DNA of 64,000 bases from Flavobacterium aquariorum (GTDB taxonomy: Bacteria > Bacteroidota > Bacteroidia > Flavobacteriales > Flavobacteriaceae), in NCBI RefSeq assembly GCF_003254745.1, contig NZ_QKXH01000003.1, forward strand, positions 248,001-312,000, written 5' to 3'. Under the pieces are notes generated by a model, which ran no database searches, was not told where the DNA came from, and saw only the letters and a program-made list of their open reading frames with translations. Positions 1 to 7,274 of the stretch are shown here, one piece after another. The position numbers and the translations under genes are program-made. Position 1 is the first letter of the stretch. Every line of letters starts with the position of its first letter.

Positions 1-2
1 TG

Positions 3-311
3 GGTGTGATGGGACGAATGGTACCTTCAACGGCTTTGGTAACATCTATTCCAGAAATTCAAGACAGAGGTGCCTTTATGAGCATAAACTCATCGTTACA
101 ACAAATTGCCGGAGGTGTTGCCGCTGCTTTTGCAGGAACAATTGTTGTACAAAAAGACAAATTGAGTCCACTGGAACATTATGATACATTGGGAATTATA
201 ATTATCTGTATATCACTCCTAACTATTATACTTATGTATCGCGTCAATAAAATGGTAAAAAGAAAAAACAAAGAGCAAAGGGAAAATCTGCCTATCTCTA
301 TTGAAGTTTAA
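3..311 (+). CDS. MFS transporter, C-terminal part (5' end outside window)
   Basis: The reading frame is already open at the left edge, so this is the tail of a longer gene; the in-frame GTG/ATG at 6-11 are unlikely to be the true start. The ~100 visible residues contain two hydrophobic helices (around SINSSLQQIAGGVAAAFAG and LGIIIICISLLTIILMYRV) and then a basic tail, as at the cytoplasmic C-terminus of a major facilitator. The loop motif with DRGAFMS followed by NSSLQQ resembles the late helices of Bacteroidetes MFS efflux-type permeases. The substrate cannot be inferred. An AT-only hairpin with a T-run follows. Confidence 0.7.
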   Translation, partial: GVMGRMVPSTALVTSIPEIQDRGAFMSINSSLQQIAGGVAAAFAGTIVVQKDKLSPLEHYDTLGIIIICISLLTIILMYRVNKMVKRKNKEQRENLPISIEV

Positions 312-331
312 ATTCAGTTTTTAAATGTCAT

Positions 332-367
332 AAAATATTAATATTCAAAATATTAATATTTTTTTTT
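332..367 (+). terminator. AT-only intrinsic terminator after the MFS gene
   Basis: A 14-bp perfect stem (332-345 with 349-362), built around AATATTAATATT, has a 3-nt loop and is followed by a T-run reaching 367. It lies 20 bp after the MFS stop codon. The stem has no G or C, so its strength is uncertain. Confidence 0.5.
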
Positions 368-428
368 GATAAACGAATATTTATTCGAAAAATTAAACAT
401 GCAGGCTCTTTGGCCCTTATGAAGACGG

Positions 429-472
429 TATCCCAACTTGTCTCGTCTTTAGGGACGAGACAAGTTGGGATA
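429..472. repeat. Perfect 19-bp inverted repeat without a U-tract
   Basis: Arms 429-447 and 454-472 are exactly complementary over 19 bp with a 6-nt loop. Neither side is followed by a T-run, so it is not a typical intrinsic terminator. The inner core (GTCTCGTC and GACGAGAC) is shared with the terminator after lysA at 27225-27269. It sits 174 bp before the TonB receptor start. It could be a transcript-stabilising hairpin, a cruciform or a dispersed intergenic palindrome. Confidence 0.8.
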
Positions 473-645
473 TAGAGGACAGCATAAATTTTGTTTCCAG
501 ATAAAGCCTATTCATTCACTCATTTAGTTTTTTATTTCGAACAATACAAAACCAAAACAACCAAGCGTTATTAACGATACATTAACATATGTTATGTACG
601 AATTGACCTCTGATTTAATGACATTTGCAATTCAAAACCAAAACA

Positions 646-3054
646 ATGATTTCAAAGAAAATTATTTACTTATTCCTTTTACTGCTTACTTCTTTTTACA
701 CTTTTTCTCAGGATAAGAGCAATAACGAATCGGCTAAACAGAAGTTTACCCTTAGCGGAACCATCTCCGACAACAATAGCAATGAAACATTAATTGGAGT
801 TAACGTTTCGATTCCTGAATTAAAAACAGGAGTTATTACAAATGAATATGGCTTTTATTCCATCACATTGCCAAAAGGTATTTATAAAATTCAAATCACC
901 TCGATAGGATTTCAGACTACCGAAGGGACGGTAAATTTGGATAAAAACACCAAAATGAATTTCAAATTGACTGGTAGCGAAAACGTTTTGAAAGAGGTCA
1001 TTATCAATAGCAACGATAGCCAAACCGAAAACCGAAAACCCGAAATGGGCGTAAACAAACTTTCGGTTGCAACGATCAAAAAAATGCCGGTTGTGCTAGG
1101 TGAAGTTGACATTATCAAATCTATTTTATTGCTTCCAGGTGTTACCAATGCTGGTGAAGCAGCCTCCGGATTTAACGTGCGCGGAGGTGGCGCCGACCAA
1201 AATTTAATTTTGATGGATGAAGCCAGTATTTTTAACTCTTCGCACGTTTTTGGATTCTTTTCTATTTTTAATCCAGACGCCGTCAAGGATATCAAACTAT
1301 ACAAAGGAGGAATACCAGCTCGATATGGAGGGAGAGCATCTTCGGTTTTGGACATTTATCAAAAAGACGGAAACAGTAACGATTTCCACATGAGTGGTGG
1401 AATTGGATTGATTACGAGCCGCCTTTTGGCCGAAGGTCCCATAGTAAAAAACAAAGGTTCTTTTCTTATTGCTGGCCGAGCTTCCTATGCACATTTATTC
1501 CTAAAACTATCCGAAGATCAAAAAGACAACGCTGCCTATTTTTATGATTTAAATGCAAAATTAAGTTATAAATTAACTCCAAATAATAATTTATACATGT
1601 CGGGCTATTTTGGCCGGGATGTATTTGCAATAAACAAAAGCTTTACGAATATATACGGAAACACCACTTTCAATACCCGTTGGAATCATTTATTTTCTGA
1701 GAAACTCTTCTCGAATCTATCCGCAATTTTTAGTGATTATTACTATGGTTTAGATCTTGATTTTGTTGGTTTCGAATGGAGATCGGGGATTAAGAATTTT
1801 AACATTAAATACGATTTTAGAAGTTATGTTTCAGACAAATTAAAATTGAATTTCGGTGTAAATGGTATTTATTACGAATTCAATCCGGGAACCATAAAGC
1901 CTTCAAGTCCTGACTCGGGAATTAATCCTGACCAATTAGAAAAAAAATATGCATATGAACCCGCAATTTATATCAATGCCGAGCAAAAAATAACCGACCG
2001 AATTGATATCAATTATGGATTACGTTACAGTTTGTTTTACAATGTAGGTTCTTCAACGGTGAATTTATATGAGAATGATAATCCTGTACTGTTCAATTCA
2101 CAGTTTCAAATCTATGAAAAAGCAACTCCTATTGGGACAAAACAGTACAGCAAAAATGAAGTAATTAAAAGCTTCGACTATTTGGAACCTCGATTAAGCG
2201 TCAATTATCAGCTCAACGAAAACCAGTCTTTCCAGGCGAGTTACAACCGAATGGTTCAGTATTTACAGTTAATTTCCAACACCTCCTCTCCCACTCCTTT
2301 GGACGTTTGGACTCCGAGTGGCACCTATATCAAACCTCAAATTGCTGATCAAGTAGCCTTAGGTTATTTTAGAAAATTCAAGGAAGGAGCCTATTCCACC
2401 GAAGTTAGTGGTTTTTATAAAGAAGTACAAAACAGATTGGATTATATTGATGGAGCCAACTTAATTGCCAATAAAGCAATAGAGCAAGTTTTATTGAATG
2501 GCCAATTGCGCTCTTATGGTCTCGAATTGATGCTAAAAAAGAACGAAGGAAAACTAACGGGTTGGATATCCTATACCCTTTCCAAATCGGAACAACAAAC
2601 TCCAGGACGTACGCCCGAAGAAACTGGAATAAACAATGGTCAATGGTATAATACTGCTTATGATAAAGTCAACAATCTAGCCGTTACCGGTTCTTATTAT
2701 CTAAATCCAAAATGGGCTTTCGGCGCCAACTTTATTTATCAAACGGGACAGCCTACCACTTATCCAAACGGACAATACGAATATCTGGGAATGACCATCC
2801 CAATTTATGGATTACGAAATAAGGAACGATTGCCTTCTTTTAATCATTTGGACATTTCAGCTACATTAACTCCAAAACCAAATTACAATAAAAATTGGAG
2901 AAGCGAATGGGTTTTTAGCATTTACAACGTTTACAATAGAAAAAATGCTGCTTCAATTGCCTTTAGAGAAAATCTGGACACAGGTACAAACGAAGCCGTG
3001 AAAACATCTATTTTTGGTATCGTGCCAGCGGTAAGTTATAATTTCAAATTTTAA
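646..3054 (+). CDS. TonB-dependent outer-membrane receptor with N-terminal carboxypeptidase-like domain
   Basis: I start at ATG 646 rather than the upstream in-frame TTG at 625, because it puts a signal peptide (MISKKIIYLFLLLLTSFYTFSQ region) at the N-terminus. After it come a CarboxypepD_reg-like beta domain (about residues 34-112, with the typical GVNVSIPEL and GFYSITLPKGIYKI), a TonB plug (about 130-235, with GFNVRGGGADQNLILMDEA and GGIPARYGGRASSVLDI) and a beta-barrel ending in aromatic residues (SYNFKF). At 803 residues it is average for a receptor lacking a large insert. It should move an unknown ligand across the outer membrane using TonB energy. The next gene, 38 bp on, is a DUF4249 lipoprotein, a common partner of this receptor subtype, so the two are probably one operon. 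No ligand can be assigned. Confidence 0.9.
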   Translation: MISKKIIYLFLLLLTSFYTFSQDKSNNESAKQKFTLSGTISDNNSNETLIGVNVSIPELKTGVITNEYGFYSITLPKGIYKIQITSIGFQTTEGTVNLDKNTKMNFKLTGSENVLKEVIINSNDSQTENRKPEMGVNKLSVATIKKMPVVLGEVDIIKSILLLPGVTNAGEAASGFNVRGGGADQNLILMDEASIFNSSHVFGFFSIFNPDAVKDIKLYKGGIPARYGGRASSVLDIYQKDGNSNDFHMSGGIGLITSRLLAEGPIVKNKGSFLIAGRASYAHLFLKLSEDQKDNAAYFYDLNAKLSYKLTPNNNLYMSGYFGRDVFAINKSFTNIYGNTTFNTRWNHLFSEKLFSNLSAIFSDYYYGLDLDFVGFEWRSGIKNFNIKYDFRSYVSDKLKLNFGVNGIYYEFNPGTIKPSSPDSGINPDQLEKKYAYEPAIYINAEQKITDRIDINYGLRYSLFYNVGSSTVNLYENDNPVLFNSQFQIYEKATPIGTKQYSKNEVIKSFDYLEPRLSVNYQLNENQSFQASYNRMVQYLQLISNTSSPTPLDVWTPSGTYIKPQIADQVALGYFRKFKEGAYSTEVSGFYKEVQNRLDYIDGANLIANKAIEQVLLNGQLRSYGLELMLKKNEGKLTGWISYTLSKSEQQTPGRTPEETGINNGQWYNTAYDKVNNLAVTGSYYLNPKWAFGANFIYQTGQPTTYPNGQYEYLGMTIPIYGLRNKERLPSFNHLDISATLTPKPNYNKNWRSEWVFSIYNVYNRKNAASIAFRENLDTGTNEAVKTSIFGIVPAVSYNFKF

Positions 3055-3092
3055 AAATATTCTCATTAGACGAGAACTAAAACATAGAACTG

Positions 3093-3914
3093 ATGAAAAA
3101 ATTAATCGCAACCCTACTAATAATCTTTACTTTTGTATGCATAAGCTGTGAAGATGTTATAAAAGTCGACGTAGATACTGCAGCTCCCAGATTGGCTGTT
3201 GAAGCGACAATCAATTGGCAAAAAGGCACAGAAGGCAGTGTCCAATACATAAAACTAACCACGACAACAGGATATTTCGAGAACGTAATTCCTGTGGTCT
3301 CTGGCGCAGTTGTGACTGTGACAAATAGTTCCAATAAGGTTTTTAATTTTATTGAAAACCCAAAAACGGGAATGTATGTTTGTTCTGATTTTGAACCTAA
3401 ACTAAATGAAACCTACACCCTGACCATTAAAACAAATGGAGAAACATACACTGCCACTGAAAAAATGTATCCAGTAGCGGCCATTACAAAGTTTTCACAA
3501 AATGATAATGGCGGATTTAGCGGAAAAGACATTGAGGTAAAAGCCTATTTTAATGACCCTGCCGACGAAGTCAATTTCTATTTATACCGTTATAATTATA
3601 AAAATCAAAAAACAACAAATCTATATACGGACGATGACACCTTTTTTAACGGAAATGAATTTTTTAGTATCTCCCAAAATGATTCTTTAAAAGTGGGTGA
3701 AAAAGTCAATGTTACCCATTTGGGCATTTCCAAAAGCTATTACAATTACATGAGTGTTATTATCAGTCTTGCAGGACAAAACGGTGGTGGCCCATTTCAG
3801 TCTCCTCCATCAACTATCAGGGGCAACGTAATCAATATCACTAATCCGAACAATTATCCTTTGGGCTATTTTTCGGTAAGTGAAAGCGATTCGAAAGAAT
3901 ACACAATTGAGTAA
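3093..3914 (+). CDS. DUF4249 family surface lipoprotein
   Basis: It begins with a lipoprotein signal and lipobox (FVCISC, Cys19 as the likely lipidated residue) and reads as beta-rich DUF4249: EDVIKVDVD after the lipid anchor, then PRLAVEATI and the TYTLTIKTNGETYTATEKM stretch. The 273 residues make it slightly short for the family, but the C-terminal GYFSVSESDSKEYTIE looks like a natural end, so I see no truncation. DUF4249 proteins usually lie next to a TonB receptor of the type upstream and are thought to act as its outer-membrane lipoprotein partner. Substrate unknown. Its stop runs directly into the repeat-like DNA at 3915-4070. Confidence 0.88.
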   Translation: MKKLIATLLIIFTFVCISCEDVIKVDVDTAAPRLAVEATINWQKGTEGSVQYIKLTTTTGYFENVIPVVSGAVVTVTNSSNKVFNFIENPKTGMYVCSDFEPKLNETYTLTIKTNGETYTATEKMYPVAAITKFSQNDNGGFSGKDIEVKAYFNDPADEVNFYLYRYNYKNQKTTNLYTDDDTFFNGNEFFSISQNDSLKVGEKVNVTHLGISKSYYNYMSVIISLAGQNGGGPFQSPPSTIRGNVINITNPNNYPLGYFSVSESDSKEYTIE

Positions 3915-4070
3915 AACAAGAAGCTATTCCTGCTTTCCACTACAAGTCCTCGCCCCAAAAAACAATTTTTCTACACCCTTAAAGGAGCTTCCTCCGGTCG
4001 CTCTTTTAGGGCAGGAAAAAATAAGTTTTTGGAGCTCCGGGCTTTCTGTTTTAATCAGGGCTATTTCTTA
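3915..4070. repeat. GC-richer, structured intergenic element (repeat-like)
   Basis: This stretch is clearly richer in G and C than neighbouring spacers. It contains an imperfect hairpin (CCCTTAAAGGAGC pairing with GCTCTTTTAGGG near 3977-4012) and two GCTTTC-containing segments (about 3932 and 4040) that look like degenerate direct repeats. A 63-codon frame (3880-4071) crosses it but overlaps the DUF4249 end and has no protein character. I recall similar stretches recurring between genes in Flavobacterium genomes, but cannot verify this here. Confidence 0.45.
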
Positions 4071-4222
4071 AGATTTCAGAAGGCAGAATTAAGATTTTAG
4101 AATTTAGATTTTTCATACTTTTACAAAAAATCTGAAATTCTCTGTTCTAACTTCTATTTTATGAAATCTAGAATCTAAGCTTTGCATTCTGAAATCTAAA
4201 ATCTGCCTTCTAAAATCTTAAG
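4067..4222. repeat. Foldback element with 21-bp ends just before thiN
   Basis: The 21-bp segments 4067-4087 and 4202-4222 are inverted copies with one mismatch, sharing CTTAAGATTT and AGAAGGCAGA. Between them lie AT-rich repeats of the AATCTAAAATCT type that themselves fold partly. The right end stops 4 bp before the thiN ATG, so the hairpin would lie in any thiN leader made by transcription from upstream. Confidence 0.7.
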
Positions 4223-4226
4223 TAAA

Positions 4227-4889
4227 ATGTCTTCACATCATATCGTTCGCGACGACCAAGAACCCGCTTTAATAATTGCAAACGGAGCAGCATGTCATCC
4301 AGAGTTATTGGGACAACTACTGGAATGGTCACCACTGGTAATTGTACTGGACTCGGCTATTGAACGTGTAATGGAACTGGATGTAAAAGTTGATGTACTT
4401 TTGGGTGATTTCGACCGAGGTTTTGACGTCGAAAAATATCAAACTTCCCAATATCCATTGGAAATTGTTCATACACCTGATCAAAATAAAACTGATTTAG
4501 AAAAAGCATTGGATTATTTAATTGCAAGAAAAATTCCTGCCGTAAATGTAGTTTGGGCCACAGGAAGAAGGGCCGACCACACGATTACCAATCTCACGAA
4601 TATAGTTCGCTATCGAAATTTAATTAAAATCGTCATTCTGGACGATCACTCCAAAATATTTTTGCTTCCCAATAAATTTGAAAAATGGTACACCGCAGGA
4701 ACGCCTATTTCATTAATTCCCATTGGAGTTGTCAACGGAATCTATTCCAAAAATTTAGTATATCCCTTGCAAAATGACACCTTAACCATGGGATACAGAA
4801 CTGGGAGCAGCAACGAAGTTGCCCATGACGGAATTGTAACCATCAATCACAATGATGGCGATTTGTTATTAATGGAATGCATAGATTAG
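4227..4889 (+). CDS. thiN: Thiamine pyrophosphokinase
   Basis: Transfers pyrophosphate from ATP to thiamine to make thiamine diphosphate in the cytoplasm (EC 2.7.6.2). Seen in the protein: the acidic nucleotide/metal motif LLGDFDR, the DQNKTDLEKAL motif that binds diphosphate and Mg, and GRRADHT, all in family order. The C-terminal half has the beta-rich thiamine-binding domain ending with a serine-rich GSSNEVAHDG stretch. At 220 residues it matches bacterial ThiN/TPK. It stands alone between a foldback element and rlmF; no thi genes are nearby and I saw no TPP riboswitch in the leader, which fits a salvage enzyme. Confidence 0.92.
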   Translation: MSSHHIVRDDQEPALIIANGAACHPELLGQLLEWSPLVIVLDSAIERVMELDVKVDVLLGDFDRGFDVEKYQTSQYPLEIVHTPDQNKTDLEKALDYLIARKIPAVNVVWATGRRADHTITNLTNIVRYRNLIKIVILDDHSKIFLLPNKFEKWYTAGTPISLIPIGVVNGIYSKNLVYPLQNDTLTMGYRTGSSNEVAHDGIVTINHNDGDLLLMECID

Positions 4890-4896
4890 TAAAATT

Positions 4897-4932
4897 CTAG
4901 TTTTCAAAGGACTAAAAACTAGATGGTTTTTT
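4897..4932 (+). terminator. Possible terminator after thiN
   Basis: CTAGTTTT (4897-4904) pairs with AAAACTAG (4915-4922), and six T residues follow at 4927-4932. The stem is AT-rich and the loop 10 nt, so this is a weak call. Confidence 0.4.
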
Positions 4933-5111
4933 CTCAGATTTTAAAAATACACTTTACTAAAAAGTATATTCCCAACCTAAAAGTTTCCCTTCTTTTTAAG
5001 ATAAAAAACCATAATTAACTAAAAACCAAACACTTCGGCCTAATTATTGTAATAAAGGTAAACAAAAACAGCCACAAATAGTCACTATATCAATAACAAG
5101 AAAGGATTGAC

Positions 5112-5119
5112 TATCTTTG
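5112..5119 (+). promoter_or_regulatory. -7 box TATCTTTG before rlmF
   Basis: Matches the Bacteroidetes -7 consensus TAnnTTTG and ends 16 bp before the rlmF ATG, giving a very short leader. No TTG is present at the usual -33 distance, so only half of the promoter is supported. Confidence 0.4.
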
Positions 5120-5135
5120 CACCGAAATTTAGAAA

Positions 5136-6083
5136 ATGAAATCTACAAAGAATACCGAAAAGACAACTTTACATCCGAGAAATCTTCATCGATTTGGATA
5201 TAACTTTGAACTATTAATACTAAATCATCCCGATTTGGCAAAATTTGTTTTTGTCAATGAACACGGCATAGAAACAATTGATTTTAGTAATCCAGAAGCA
5301 GTAAAAGCGCTTAATAAGGCTCTATTAATCACCAATTATGACATTCAAAACTGGGATATTCCAGCTAATTTTTTGTGCCCTCCAATACCTGGCAGAACCG
5401 ACTATATTCATTACCTCGCAGATTTATTGGCCACAACAAATAATGGTATAATTCCACAAGGAGAAACTATTATGGGTCTCGACATTGGTATTGGAGCCAA
5501 TTGTATTTATCCGATATTAGGAAATGCTATTTATGGCTGGTCATTTGTAGGAACCGATATCGATGAAAATGCAATTCAAAACTGCAAAAAGATCATCGAA
5601 CAAAACCCAAAATTGGCAGAAGCAATAAGTCTGCAATTACAGGTAAACTCTCGTTTTATTTTCAAAAACATTATAGCTCCCGAGGATCGATTCACGTTTA
5701 CCATCTGCAATCCTCCTTTTCATTCTTCCTCCGAAGAAGCGACAAAAAGCAGTCTTCGAAAAGTTAATAATCTGACTCCAAATGCTCCAAAAGCAGCAAA
5801 ACCCGTACTTAATTTTGGAGGACAAAATGCTGAATTGTGGTGTGAAGGCGGTGAATTAGGCTTTATCAAACAAATGATTTATGAAAGCGCCAAATATCCT
5901 ATGCAATGTCTTTGGTTTACTACATTAGTATCCAAACAATCCAATTTGAATACGATATACAAAACCTTAAACAATGTGGCAGCTATTCATAAAACAATAG
6001 AAATGGCTCAAGGTCAAAAAACAAGCCGAATTGTTGCTTGGACTTTTATGAGTGAAGCACAACAAAAAGCTTGGAAACTTTAA
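5136..6083 (+). CDS. rlmF: 23S rRNA (adenine-N6)-methyltransferase RlmF
   Basis: SAM-dependent enzyme that methylates N6 of A1618 in 23S rRNA (E. coli numbering). The N-terminus carries the family signature LHPRNLHRFGYNFELL. The SAM site follows as GLDIGIGANCIYPI with acidic GTDID, and the catalytic motif is NPPFHSS, characteristic of N6-adenine methyltransferases of this family. The 315-residue length is typical. It is monocistronic: 246 bp of spacer before it, 111 bp after it. Nothing unusual was noticed. Confidence 0.93.
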   Translation: MKSTKNTEKTTLHPRNLHRFGYNFELLILNHPDLAKFVFVNEHGIETIDFSNPEAVKALNKALLITNYDIQNWDIPANFLCPPIPGRTDYIHYLADLLATTNNGIIPQGETIMGLDIGIGANCIYPILGNAIYGWSFVGTDIDENAIQNCKKIIEQNPKLAEAISLQLQVNSRFIFKNIIAPEDRFTFTICNPPFHSSSEEATKSSLRKVNNLTPNAPKAAKPVLNFGGQNAELWCEGGELGFIKQMIYESAKYPMQCLWFTTLVSKQSNLNTIYKTLNNVAAIHKTIEMAQGQKTSRIVAWTFMSEAQQKAWKL

Positions 6084-6194
6084 CATTTATAAAAACTGAT
6101 TTTCAATTTTAAGTATGGATCACTTTTAAAGCAGTAAGCCAAGTTAAAAACCATTTGCTTTCACTACATTTCAAAGAAATTCAACTTAATCCTT

Positions 6195-7133
6195 ATGTAT
6201 AAATTAGTCTCCAAAATTATTGTGTTTGCACTACTTATAAGCTGTAGTGTATCCAAAGAGAAGAAAATTGACGAATACGTTTTTAAAAGAAAAAAAGAAA
6301 AAACACAATACATTAACTCTTACAATAAGTCATTACAGCTTTGGAAAGTTCCCTATAAAGAAGAATACGTCGCAACTAGTTTTGGTAAGGCCCATATCAT
6401 TATTAGCGGCCCTAAGGATGCCAAACCATTGCTTTTACTTCATGGTATGGATGCTAGTTCTACTATGTGGTTCCCCAACAGTGCAGCACTGTCAAAAAAT
6501 CATCGGGTATACGCGATTGACTTTTTGATGGAAGCTGGAAAGTCCGAATTTAAAGGAAATTCACTTAGCGCTGATGAAATCGTAAATTGGTATACTCAAA
6601 TTTTCAACTATTATAAATTCAAAAATGTTGACATAATAGGAGCCTCACGAGGAGGTTGGATTGCTACGCTATTGACAATTCAAAAAAATAGCAAAATTGA
6701 CAAACTTGTATTACTAAGTCCCGCACAAACTTTTGACGGTGTGGATCAAAAAGGAAAAGCATCATCGGCATTATTTTTAAAATTCTTTCCAAACAAAAAT
6801 AAATTTAAAAAAACACTAGTCGCTTTCTCCTATTATCCAGATAAAATTAATTCCACTTATAAAAAACAATTTTATTTGGCAAATAAATATTCTAAATCCA
6901 ATGCCAGTTTTTTACAAATGACACCTTTCTCTGATGACGAATTAAAAAGAATATCGATACCCGTTTTAGTACTTATTGGAGATCATGATGTCATCAATTC
7001 AGAAAAAAGTCTTTTGCGTGCCAATGATTTTTTAAGTAACGACAAAACAGAAACTATTAAAAATGCAGGTCATTTTTTAAGCATGGATCAAGCCAATAAG
7101 GTGAATGAAATTATTGTTGATTTTTTAAAGTAA
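6195..7133 (+). CDS. Alpha/beta-hydrolase lipoprotein
   Basis: Starts with a lipoprotein signal (lipobox LLISC, Cys17), so it should be anchored in an envelope membrane. The body is a canonical alpha/beta-hydrolase: LLLLHGMDASS supplies the oxyanion strand, the nucleophile is Ser151 in GASRGG, the acid is probably Asp265 in IGDHDVI, and the base is His293 in AGHFLS. A cap region lies between roughly 175 and 245. Substrate unknown; ester, thioester or epoxide chemistry are all possible. It has its own spacers and no obvious partner, standing between rlmF and uvrB. Confidence 0.85.
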   Translation: MYKLVSKIIVFALLISCSVSKEKKIDEYVFKRKKEKTQYINSYNKSLQLWKVPYKEEYVATSFGKAHIIISGPKDAKPLLLLHGMDASSTMWFPNSAALSKNHRVYAIDFLMEAGKSEFKGNSLSADEIVNWYTQIFNYYKFKNVDIIGASRGGWIATLLTIQKNSKIDKLVLLSPAQTFDGVDQKGKASSALFLKFFPNKNKFKKTLVAFSYYPDKINSTYKKQFYLANKYSKSNASFLQMTPFSDDELKRISIPVLVLIGDHDVINSEKSLLRANDFLSNDKTETIKNAGHFLSMDQANKVNEIIVDFLK

Positions 7134-7274
7134 ATTATAAGATCAAACTTAAAACGGTACTTACCAAACTTCTTTTTTATCCATTTTTATCTAATTGAAC
7201 GCATTCAATAGAATTATAATCTTTGAATTTTACTTTGTAACTTTACAAAACCAATTCAACTCCAAATTAGATAA

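Noticed and set aside
3880-4071. 63-codon plus-strand frame across the DUF4249 end
   Set aside because: It overlaps a well-supported C-terminus and mostly translates the repeat-like spacer; no protein character.
6247-6528. 93-codon frame inside the alpha/beta-hydrolase gene
   Set aside because: Shadow frame; the overlapping frame has the complete catalytic triad and lipobox.
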